Part shown: positions 49,561 through 56,300 of the stretch, piece by piece | Layout of the letters: every line of letters begins with the position of its first letter | Position numbering within the stretch: position 1 is the first letter of the stretch | Origin: Legionella erythra | GTDB lineage: Bacteria > Pseudomonadota > Gammaproteobacteria > Legionellales > Legionellaceae | Length of the DNA: 64,000 nt | Reading direction: 5' to 3' | NCBI RefSeq assembly: GCF_001467615.1 | Contig: NZ_LNYA01000023.1 | Location: 201,365 to 265,364 of the forward strand | Position numbers and translations under genes: made by a program | Notes under the pieces: model-generated | Seen by the model: only the letters and a program-made list of their open reading frames with translations | What the model was told of the DNA's origin: nothing | Databases searched by the model: none

Positions 49561-50409
49561 ATGGAAAAACACCCTGCTCAGCATCAAAAAAGACAACCAG
49601 GCATTGAGGCGATGATGACGCCTCAACCGGAATATATGTCCCCCAGCTATCAAGGAAGCGGAAAATTACAAGGGAAAATAGCACTGATTACTGGAGGAGA
49701 TAGCGGCATAGGACGCGCAGTCGCCTGTGCTTTTGCCATGGAAGGCGCCGACCTGGTTGTCCATTATCTTAATGAACAGGAAGATGCTGGGAAAACAAAA
49801 GAAATCATAGAAAACACAGGACAATCTTGTTTGTTGGTTTCAGCCAATCTGCAGACTTACACAGCTTGTGACGAGGTGGTCAGGCAAACGATGGATCGTT
49901 ATGGCCATCTTGACATACTAGTTAACAATGTGGCTGAACAACACCCGCAAGACACTATGGAAGAAATTAGCTGCGAACAAATGGAAGAAACGTTCAAAAC
50001 TAATTTCTTCTCCTATTTTTACATGATTAAAGCAGCTTTACCCTTTTTAAAAAAAGGAAGCGTGAATATTAACACCACCTCGGTGACCGCTTATAAAGGC
50101 AGCGAACACTTGATTGATTATTCGGCCACGAAAGGCGCCATCCTGGCACTCACGCGTTCCCTTTCCCAGAATCTGGTATCCCGAGGCATTCGCGTCAATG
50201 CAGTCGCACCAGGTCCAATCTGGACGCCGCTTATTCCTTCCAGCTTCACTGAAGAGGACGTTGAGGCATTTGGCAGCCAGGTTCCCATGAAACGTGCCGG
50301 TCAGCCGGCTGAAGTCGCACCAGCCTATGTTTTCCTCGCTTCAAATGATTCGTCCTATATGACCGGTCAGGTCATTCACCCGAATGGCGGGGTCATTGTT
50401 AATGGCTAA
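49561..50409 (+). CDS. Short-chain dehydrogenase, YghA/GSP39-like
   Basis: This 282-residue SDR has an N-terminal extension of about 40 residues before LITGGDSGIGRAVACAFA. NNVAEQ, the catalytic Ser in NINTTSVT and Tyr-x3-Lys in LIDYSATKGAIL are present. The extension (TPQPEYMSPSYQGSGKL) is characteristic of the general-stress GSP39/YghA group. ATG 49561 has GGAG seven bases upstream; earlier in-frame starts lie inside the previous gene. The substrate is unknown. Confidence 0.9.
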   Translation: MEKHPAQHQKRQPGIEAMMTPQPEYMSPSYQGSGKLQGKIALITGGDSGIGRAVACAFAMEGADLVVHYLNEQEDAGKTKEIIENTGQSCLLVSANLQTYTACDEVVRQTMDRYGHLDILVNNVAEQHPQDTMEEISCEQMEETFKTNFFSYFYMIKAALPFLKKGSVNINTTSVTAYKGSEHLIDYSATKGAILALTRSLSQNLVSRGIRVNAVAPGPIWTPLIPSSFTEEDVEAFGSQVPMKRAGQPAEVAPAYVFLASNDSSYMTGQVIHPNGGVIVNG

Positions 50410-50433
50410 CGCGATAAATGAAGGAGAGCAATC

Positions 50434-50613
50434 ATGAGTCAGGGTGATAAATCAAAATACACTGATAAGCAAAAACGAAAAGCTGAACACATCGAAGAGG
50501 GCTATGAACGCAAGGGCGTCTCTGCAAAAGAGGCCGAACGGCGTGCCTGGGCTACCGTCAATAAACAAGATGGCGGCGGTAAAAAGCCAGGCGGTTCCGG
50601 GCGTAAAAATTAA
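50434..50613 (+). CDS. Small basic stress-associated protein
   Basis: The 59-residue product reads KYTDKQKRKAEHIEEGYERK, then GVSAKEAERRAWATVNKQDG and a Gly/Lys-rich tail. This family is widespread and often labelled plasmid-stabilisation protein, but its role is unclear. RBS AAGGAGAG is at ideal spacing. It follows the GSP39-like gene by 24 bases, so a shared stress operon is plausible. Confidence 0.75.
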   Translation: MSQGDKSKYTDKQKRKAEHIEEGYERKGVSAKEAERRAWATVNKQDGGGKKPGGSGRKN

Positions 50614-50694
50614 CCACACACCCGTCTATTTGATCTATAATTAGACAGCAATTGGGCTTTTCGCAGTCTAAAGTCCATTCAAAAGGAATTTATT

Positions 50695-50886
50695 ATGGAT
50701 AAACAATTTGATAACTTAATAACGATGGCCAGCCCACTTGATCCGGACAGTCCCTTACCGACCGATCCTGTCAATCCTGGCCCGGATGTCCCCGATGAAC
50801 CCGAGGATCCGGTACCCGTTATCCATGATGACGAGAACACGGTCACACCGGATGATTTGGGCACAGATGATATTGATGGCGGTTAG
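50695..50886 (+). CDS. Small acidic Pro/Asp-rich protein
   Basis: The 63-residue protein is very acidic: PLDPDSPLPTDPVNPGPDVP, then DEPEDPVPVIHDDENTV and DDLGTDDIDGG. No signal peptide. AAAGGAA lies upstream of the ATG. Its composition matches the PTDP repeats of the secreted protein at 49080-49544. Probably disordered; function unknown. Confidence 0.55.
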   Translation: MDKQFDNLITMASPLDPDSPLPTDPVNPGPDVPDEPEDPVPVIHDDENTVTPDDLGTDDIDGG

Positions 50887-50921
50887 CTGCAATAAACCTT
50901 TAAGGAAGGAGAGGATCGAAA

Positions 50922-51170
50922 ATGGTGGAATATCTCTATAAGGGATTTAAGGTATCTTACAATATAAAACCAATAAAAAATCAAACCAAACTCTACGAAG
51001 CTGAAGGTTACGTTGCCCGTTTAGCTGATACTGAGCCTGTCCAAAGAAAGCGGTTTCATACGGAATCAACATCGATGCAAGGGGTCACGGCTGAAATAAA
51101 AAAACTGCTTGAAAATTATATTGATTTCGAATGGAGGGAGTTCCACGAAATTCATGATCAAAAGTTATAA
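50922..51170 (+). CDS. Small hypothetical protein
   Basis: The 82-residue soluble protein starts MVEYLYKGFKVSYNIKPIK and ends EWREFHEIHDQKL. It has a strong ribosome binding site (GGAAGGAGAGG). Pattern suggests two or three beta strands followed by a helix. No family recognised. Confidence 0.6.
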   Translation: MVEYLYKGFKVSYNIKPIKNQTKLYEAEGYVARLADTEPVQRKRFHTESTSMQGVTAEIKKLLENYIDFEWREFHEIHDQKL

Positions 51171-51191
51171 ACCGGGTATTTTGCGGTTTAT
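51167..51191. terminator. Weak bidirectional terminator candidate
   Basis: ATAAACCG (51167-51174) pairs with CGGTTTAT (51184-51191), with a 9-base loop containing TTTT. It overlaps the stop codons of both convergent genes. Confidence 0.35.
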
Positions 51192-51460
51192 GTGTATTCA
51201 TTGATCAAAACGATTTGTAACCCTGCTTCGCTTAAAGACAGGAAATTATAGCCGGGATCAATCGTTGTTCTTTCAAGCCATTCATTGGCAATACAGACAT
51301 CGGTCAGATGCTGAGCCTCTTCCAGGCTGACCGGTTGTTTTAATTTTTCTGACAGAGTAGCAGCCGCCGCCTCATCAATGTTTAAAAAAACATCATTCCG
51401 AGTGACGCCACGTGCCTTAATTTCATCATAAAACAGCTTGATAATATCCAGTTCGTTCAT
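51188..51460 (-). CDS. Small hypothetical protein
   Basis: The 90-residue acidic protein starts MNELDIIKLFYDEIKARGV. SLEEAQHLTDVCIANEWLER and LSLSEAGLQIV suggest a winged-helix-like fold as in small prokaryotic regulators; that is inference. RBS AGGAAG precedes the ATG. Convergent with the gene at 50922-51170. Confidence 0.6.
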   Translation of the reverse strand: MNELDIIKLFYDEIKARGVTRNDVFLNIDEAAAATLSEKLKQPVSLEEAQHLTDVCIANEWLERTTIDPGYNFLSLSEAGLQIVLINEYT

Positions 51461-51592
51461 GAGTTTTCTTCCTGTTAGTCCTACTCCTATCTATAGCATA
51501 GACGAGAAGATTGATTAAAAAAGAGGGTATTCTACTGGTATTTAATCCTATACTTAACAATAATGCAGGGATTGCAGCATCAGGAGCTAATA

Positions 51593-51979
51593 ATGATTAA
51601 AAAAATACTCTTTTTACCCTTACTCGTTGCGTTTAGCCTGTTAAGCGGCTGCTGGACGACGCAATCAGGTCAAAAATCAGGCATTATCGTGAAAGTGGCC
51701 AAGGAAGGGCGATGGTGGGGCACCTATGAGGGCGAATTGATTCGCGGCGGTCTGGATAATGCCAGTGGCGCCACGGGCCGTGAATTTCACTTTACCCTGG
51801 GACAATTTAAATCCGATCTGGTGGATAAGGCGATTTATGCCATGGAAAATAACCGCCACGTGGTGCTGACTTACCATTGTGAGGAATGGGTTGCGCCATG
51901 GCGGGGAGAAACCAAATGTTTTGTCGACAGCATTAGTGTTCTTGAAACCTTGAAGAAGCCAGACACAGCCAAGCAATAG
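51593..51979 (+). CDS. Putative lipoprotein
   Basis: The 128-residue product has a lipoprotein signal peptide: MIKKILFLPLLVAFSLLSGC, with the lipobox LLSGC placing the lipidated Cys at residue 20. ATG 51593 has AGGAG at good spacing, so the upstream in-frame ATG (51563) is not preferred. The mature part contains EGRWWGTYEGELIRGG and two further cysteines. Family not recognised. A clear terminator follows. Confidence 0.7.
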   Translation: MIKKILFLPLLVAFSLLSGCWTTQSGQKSGIIVKVAKEGRWWGTYEGELIRGGLDNASGATGREFHFTLGQFKSDLVDKAIYAMENNRHVVLTYHCEEWVAPWRGETKCFVDSISVLETLKKPDTAKQ

Positions 51980-52058
51980 TCTATGAATGTTGACAGGGCG
52001 ATACGCACCAGGCAATAGCCATTTTCTATGATTAAGCTTCTTTAGGACGATTCCCTTT

Positions 52059-52082
52059 AAAAGCCCTCCAAAGAGGGCTTTT
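52059..52082. terminator. Bidirectional terminator
   Basis: AAAAGCCCTC (52059-52068) pairs perfectly with GAGGGCTTTT (52073-52082) across a CAAA loop. It lies between the lipoprotein gene (+) and the convergent secreted-protein gene (-). Confidence 0.8.
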
Positions 52083-52097
52083 GTATTTGATACTGAT

Positions 52098-52481
52098 CTA
52101 GCTGCGTTGAACTCTATAAAACCCAGTGGCACGCTTGGGATAATGGGCACTGGCCCAAACAAAATCCAGGTCAAACGTCAATGCAGCATTCGGCTCAAGC
52201 TCACACAAACCGACTTCTGAGTGAAGCTCAGCACTAAGATCCAGCAGACAATTTGGTATTGCATTATTTCTACTTATAAGCCCAATCACGCCCTGGTCAA
52301 TTTGCACATGAATCAAGAGATTACCTGTTGTGCCGTTAAACAGAGTCATGGTACCTTTTTCCAACGTGATTTCCCAAGGGTTTTGGGATGAATTCAGGCT
52401 GTCATCAATCCTAATTGTTTGAGCCCATGTCAGAGGGCAAATCAAAAATAAAACTACTGATAACGCCGCTTTTAATATCAT
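52098..52481 (-). CDS. Secreted hypothetical protein
   Basis: The 127-residue product has a signal peptide (ALSVVLFLICPLTWA). The mature part is probably all-beta, with two cysteines (NCLLDLSAELHSEVGLCE) that may form a disulphide. RBS GGGAGG precedes the ATG. No family recognised. Confidence 0.65.
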   Translation of the reverse strand: MILKAALSVVLFLICPLTWAQTIRIDDSLNSSQNPWEITLEKGTMTLFNGTTGNLLIHVQIDQGVIGLISRNNAIPNCLLDLSAELHSEVGLCELEPNAALTFDLDFVWASAHYPKRATGFYRVQRS

Positions 52482-52668
52482 ATACCCTCCCTGGTATAGT
52501 GAGTGCGAAATTAAACAAATACGATAATTAATCTATCGCATTATTTAATGAAGGTAAATCGAGGTATTGTTCTCTTAAATTCCCGAGCGTACCATCTTTT
52601 AAAATTTTTAACCTTTTTTTAAGCAGGCTATACTTTTAGGTAAATAGTTTAGATTCCCAAGGTTTGCC

Positions 52669-53609
52669 GTGGTCTATGATTCTCGCAAAGTCATTCATGT
52701 GGTGGTATTGGGCCAAAGCCAATCAGGCAAATCCACCTTGCTTAAGCAGATAATGAATAGGCCGGTCGAAGAAGTGCCCCTGACAGCTTCAACACCTTTA
52801 TTAAAAAAGCATGGCCAGGTTTCCATGACCTTCCAGGAAGGGCCAGACCATCGTACGCTTGATGGTGAGGTAGTATCCCATCTAAAAAGGGCTCATGCCG
52901 CGGTTTTTGCAGTCGATTTAAGCTCACCCAACTGCCTTAAAGACCTGGAAAATCTTTATTTTAAACTGAATAGGGACCATGAAGCTGTCCACGTTCTTAT
53001 CGCATTGACTAAATCCGACCTGGTCTCTGAAGAGGTCAGGCAGGAAAGAACAGGACAGATTAAATCCTTTGCGGTTGAGCACGCTATTGATTGCTTTGAA
53101 ATGGAAGCTTTTAACAAAATACCGGACTCCATAATCAAAATCGTATTTGAATTCTCACCGCTTAAAAATAATTATGCCTACGCTGAAGCCAATCGTACTC
53201 ACTTATTTAAAGCCGCCTTGAATTCAAGTAAAAGCCAAAACTGTTTCTTAATGAAGAAGAAAAAAGATTAACAGGCGACGCATTAAAGGGAAAAATTCTC
53301 GAGAAATTCAGGATGGCTCTGGAAAATGCCATTACACCTGAACGTTTCGAGGCCGCTGTAAATAAAATAAGCGAATCCCAGGAGTATCAAATCTTAAAAA
53401 CCAGTCAGGGTCTCGGATTTTTAGGATTGGAAACTGATTCGCACAAAGCCTTGAGAAGCATGATCTCGCAGCGCGGAGCGGATTTGAATATCCATAATCC
53501 TGAGCAACTCCTACCGGGGGCAAAGACAATACCTTATCGCAAAAACTTTAACGTTGTCTCTCAATTCAAGTATTCTTACCATGTTATTGGATATAAAATT
53601 AAACCCTAA
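52669..53609 (+). pseudogene. Small GTPase-like protein with C-terminal DUF, frameshifted
   Basis: From GTG 52669 the first 200 residues resemble a small GTPase: P-loop LGQSQSGKSTLL, VFAVDLSS, and the base-specificity motif ALTKSDL (TKxD). This frame stops at 53271. The frame one base back, open from 53232, reads LFLNEEEKRLTGDALKGKIL, then EYQILKTSQGLGF and LETDSHKALRSMISQ, ending at 53609. This tail resembles a module recurring at the C-termini of Legionella effectors (DUF5617-like, moderately sure). Joining the frames gives about 312 residues. The break lies between about 53229 and 53250. Confidence 0.7.
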
Positions 53610-53627
53610 TTTATGGAAGCCCACGCT

Positions 53628-54062
53628 ATGAATGATTCTATCCATGTCGTTTGCCCGTATTGTCAGACAATAAACCGTTTACTTTCCACACGATTAACCG
53701 ATAACCCCAAATGCGGGAAGTGCCAACACACGCTTTTCGACGGTAAGCCTCTTGCTTTAAATGACGCACAGTTTGAGCACTATCTTAAAAAGAACGATAT
53801 TCCATTGTTGGTTGATTTTTGGGCCGAATGGTGTGGTCCATGCAAAATGATGGCACCTTATTTTGAAGCAGCCGCCAAGCTTCTTGAACCTAGAATCAGG
53901 TTTGTTAAAATCAATACCGAATCACAACAAGGCCTGGCTGCTCGCTACCGGATTCAAAGTATCCCCACCTTAATGCTTTTTTCTCATGGAGCAGAACAAG
54001 CTCGGCACTCCGGCGTGATGAGTGCCCAAGATATTGTTCGCTGGGTTAAACAGTACGTTTGA
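53628..54062 (+). CDS. trxC: Thioredoxin 2
   Basis: TrxC (144 residues) is a zinc-binding thioredoxin. The N-terminal zinc module has CPYCQT and NPKCGKCQH. The active site is FWAEWCGPCKMMAPYF, and the cis-Pro is in QSIPTLMLF. It reduces disulphides in oxidative stress. ATG 53628 has GGAAG at good spacing; ATG 53613 is an alternative. A strong hairpin follows. Confidence 0.93.
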   Translation: MNDSIHVVCPYCQTINRLLSTRLTDNPKCGKCQHTLFDGKPLALNDAQFEHYLKKNDIPLLVDFWAEWCGPCKMMAPYFEAAAKLLEPRIRFVKINTESQQGLAARYRIQSIPTLMLFSHGAEQARHSGVMSAQDIVRWVKQYV

Positions 54063-54104
54063 GTTTTTGGAGCAGGGCTGCACGAAGTGGCCTGCCTGCA
54101 TGTT

Positions 54105-54140
54105 GTTAAAGTCTGATTATTTTGATAATCAGACTTTAAC
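54105..54140. terminator. Perfect 16-bp hairpin after trxC
   Basis: GTTAAAGTCTGATTAT (54105-54120) and ATAATCAGACTTTAAC (54125-54140) are exact reverse complements with a TTTG loop. It lies 42 bases after the trxC stop, next to the IS3 remnant. No T-tract follows, so it may be a terminator or an element end. Confidence 0.55.
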
Positions 54141-54227
54141 AGTCTCAGCCCAAGGGCGGTCTTATAGTGAACATACGAGTAAGCGTGGATCGGGGTGACG
54201 TGGTCAAGCAAATTAGGACACACCAGT

Positions 54228-54520
54228 TAAGCTGCATTTCCTTTGCAAAGAAGACCGTCGCCTTTTTTAAATTTCTTTCTCCAATGTCAACCGACGAACT
54301 TCCTCTCGTAATTGACGAATCTCTGTTTGTTCTGCTGTCAATTTACCGTTACCACGAAAAACCTCAGCATCCTTATCAGCTAACTCCCTTATCCAGCGAC
54401 TCAAAACATTTGGATTAATTTCCAACTTTGAGCCGCTGCAGAACAGCTATAACCTTATTCATTTACCAGACTAATCGCGTCCAGTTTAAACTCTCTTGTA
54501 TATTTTCTTCTTGTTGACAT
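54228..54520 (-). pseudogene. IS3-family transposase orfA remnant
   Basis: On the minus strand, ATG at 54520 with GGAGG upstream begins MSTRRKYTREFKLDAISLVN, an IS3/IS911 OrfA start. The frame then meets a stop. The other frames continue the family sequence: NPNVLSRWIRELADKDAEVF, TAEQTEIRQLREEVRRL and a final ATVFFAKEMQ. At least two frameshifts or stops are present. The orfB catalytic part is missing. It is a decayed insertion sequence that fills most of the 486-base gap after trxC. Confidence 0.8.
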
Positions 54521-54528
54521 CTTGACCT

Positions 54529-54556
54529 CCAATTAAGATTATTATCTCTTAATTGG
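54529..54556. repeat. 10-bp inverted repeat
   Basis: CCAATTAAGA (54529-54538) pairs with TCTTAATTGG (54547-54556), 8-base spacer. It overlaps the stop of the minus-strand gene at 54549 and lies just before the IS3 remnant. It could be a weak terminator or part of the IS end. Confidence 0.5.
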
Positions 54557-55571
54557 GCTGTGTCGATCCATTAGACCCCATCAGGGGTTCATCTTCTTCT
54601 TTTGCAGAAAAAACGAGCGTGCTAGACACTTCACTTGAAAAAAATGAGAATTCCCACCCCTTTGACTGCATCAAATCCTTCCTGGTTACGCATCGCTGGA
54701 TGGGTGAACAAACCTCGGTTCCCTCAGGTCTTTTGGCATCAATTAAGATGGTGGCATTGTCCATTAATAAGGCTTGAACCGTTTCTAAAAAGCGCTGGCG
54801 TTGTTCTGCTTCATACATCCACTCCCCGATATTACTGATATAGACCGTATCAATGTACATGGCATTATTAATAAACAGAGCTTTAATGCTTTTAAACACG
54901 CTATCTGCACAAATGCTTTCGGTTATGACAGCTATTTTATCGGTCAATGCCAATGTTCGGATGTGATTATATCGTTCCTGGGTATAAAGCCAGCTCGTTT
55001 CGCGAGCTTTCTCCAGCATGACCTCTTCAAAAACAGTAAAGTGATCCGGGTAAGGAGATTCATCACTGACATTCAGGCTAAATTTGATGTTTTTAGGCTG
55101 TATTTTCCCCAAAATAGTTGATCGTGACGCATTCCTGTCGCCGCCATAATGATATTTTTTAACAAAAAGGGTCATTTTTTCAATAAAGATATCTTTGTCT
55201 TCATACGCCCGGATGTATTTCAACGCGGTAGTTAAAAACAAGGTATTTTCAGGATTAATGTCGCAGATTAGCCCTCTGGACGATAAGCGCTGAGCCATGA
55301 TGTCAAAATTATGCCAGCCTGAAAAGCCAATATGAATACCCCCTCCTACCAGGGGGTATGAACCCAAACGAAGAGCAGTCTCCATGACACCGTTTTCATT
55401 GGTATTGATGTATACTCCGCTTTGATTGGGAAAAGGATATAAAATGGCATGATTTTCAAACTGGCGAAGCCGTTTTGACAAGGGGTCTTCCGAAATACCT
55501 TTGATTGCTTTGCGTGGAACGGGTACATAGTCTGCTTGCCCGCTACTGAAACCTTCTGACTTGCCTCTCAT
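54549..55571 (-). CDS. Unrecognised protein, PmrA-box-linked effector candidate
   Basis: The 340-residue soluble protein has no signal peptide. GGGIHIGFSGWHNFDIMAQR, followed by LICDINPEN, recalls a SAM-binding Rossmann segment (GxGxxG-like then an acidic residue), and later FLETVQALLMDNATILIDAK fits a methyltransferase-like fold; this is a weak inference. A box matching Legionella PmrA sites lies 47 bases before the start (55619-55638). Such boxes drive many Dot/Icm effector genes, so secretion into host cells is plausible. Confidence 0.7.
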   Translation of the reverse strand: MRGKSEGFSSGQADYVPVPRKAIKGISEDPLSKRLRQFENHAILYPFPNQSGVYINTNENGVMETALRLGSYPLVGGGIHIGFSGWHNFDIMAQRLSSRGLICDINPENTLFLTTALKYIRAYEDKDIFIEKMTLFVKKYHYGGDRNASRSTILGKIQPKNIKFSLNVSDESPYPDHFTVFEEVMLEKARETSWLYTQERYNHIRTLALTDKIAVITESICADSVFKSIKALFINNAMYIDTVYISNIGEWMYEAEQRQRFLETVQALLMDNATILIDAKRPEGTEVCSPIQRCVTRKDLMQSKGWEFSFFSSEVSSTLVFSAKEEDEPLMGSNGSTQPN

Positions 55572-55587
55572 AAGAGCTCATTGTTGA

Positions 55588-55803
55588 TTAAATAAACTTG
55601 CATCCATTATAAAAGCGAAATATTAAGAAAAAATTAATGAAAAGTGATAATCCAATATATGCAATAAACTTACTAACGTATTCCACTGGAAGTTGATTGT
55701 TTCCATTTGCCGCTTCTCTGCCACATTTGACTACCCGACAGATGCGTTCCGGGTGAATGATGCTGTGCATAACAGCACAGCAAATTGGTGAATCGCCAGC
55801 CAT
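55588..55803 (-). CDS. Doubtful small membrane ORF
   Basis: The 71-residue ORF starts MAGDSPICCAVMHSIIHPER and ends with one hydrophobic helix (YIGLSLFINFFLIFRFY). The frame is open upstream with more cysteines (ICLRNQCPY), so the start is unclear. The PmrA-like box of the next gene lies inside it, which argues against a real gene here. Confidence 0.25.
   Translation of the reverse strand: MAGDSPICCAVMHSIIHPERICRVVKCGREAANGNNQLPVEYVSKFIAYIGLSLFINFFLIFRFYNGCKFI
55619..55638 (-). promoter_or_regulatory. PmrA-box-like site upstream of the 340-residue protein gene
   Basis: On the minus strand: ATTAATTTT-TT-CTTAATATT. Against cTTAATatT-N2-cTTAATatT, the second half is perfect and the first matches 7 of 9. 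Forty-seven bases separate it from the ATG at 55571. Confidence 0.65.
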
Positions 55804-55858
55804 GTAAGGGCATTGGTTTCGCAGACATATTTTGGTAGAAATACAGATGCAGGATAGT

Positions 55859-56146
55859 TCAGACTTCCACTTTCTGTGCCTGAGGAATGCTGTTCAGCTG
55901 CGCTTTTACTAGTTTAGTAATCTCATCCAGCATGTATTGGCAGGCATCCTGATTATCAGGATACTGTTTATAAATGGTATTGGTTAAAAAAGCGGACAGT
56001 GCCTGCGCGACCAATTGGCGGCTGCGTAAGGGTTTAGGCAATTGTTCGACGGATTGCTGCAAGGCTGACAACAGGTGTTGGCCGACAAAATTCATCGCTT
56101 TGGAATACTCTTCGGCTGTTAATGCATCGTTTTGAGGCGCGCTCAT
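55859..56146 (-). CDS. Small hypothetical protein
   Basis: The 95-residue product from ATG 56146 (AGGA six bases upstream) starts MSAPQNDALTAEEYSKAMNF. It is mainly helical (QQSVEQLPKPLRSRQLVAQA, DACQYMLDEITKLVKAQL). An upstream in-frame ATG at 56224 lacks a ribosome binding site. Family not recognised. The hairpin at 56226-56262 lies upstream. Confidence 0.6.
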   Translation of the reverse strand: MSAPQNDALTAEEYSKAMNFVGQHLLSALQQSVEQLPKPLRSRQLVAQALSAFLTNTIYKQYPDNQDACQYMLDEITKLVKAQLNSIPQAQKVEV

Positions 56147-56225
56147 GCTCGGTCCTTTTAAGTCGGTAAGGCCCGCGATTATAGAGCGACTTTTCATTGA
56201 CTGCAATGAGATGCCCATCAGCATA

Positions 56226-56262
56226 AATCATAAAAGCAACCTAAGCGGTTGCTTTTATGATT
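56226..56262. terminator. 16-bp perfect hairpin terminator
   Basis: AATCATAAAAGCAACC (56226-56241) pairs with GGTTGCTTTTATGATT (56247-56262) across TAAGC. It lies 39 bases past the stop of the 857-residue gene on the minus strand and before the next gene. Confidence 0.7.
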
Positions 56263-56300
56263 GGTTTTCATTTATATCCTTAGACGATCGCCACGCTGCA

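Noticed and set aside
53229-53271. Programmed -1 ribosomal frameshift in the GTPase-like gene
   Set aside because: The A-rich stretch (AAG AAA AAA GAT) does not form an X XXY YYZ slippery heptamer in the zero frame, and no stem follows closely; a mutation or sequence error is simpler.
54167-54418. Plus-strand 83-codon frame in the gap after trxC
   Set aside because: The minus strand of the same bases reads as IS3 orfA in pieces, which explains the sequence.
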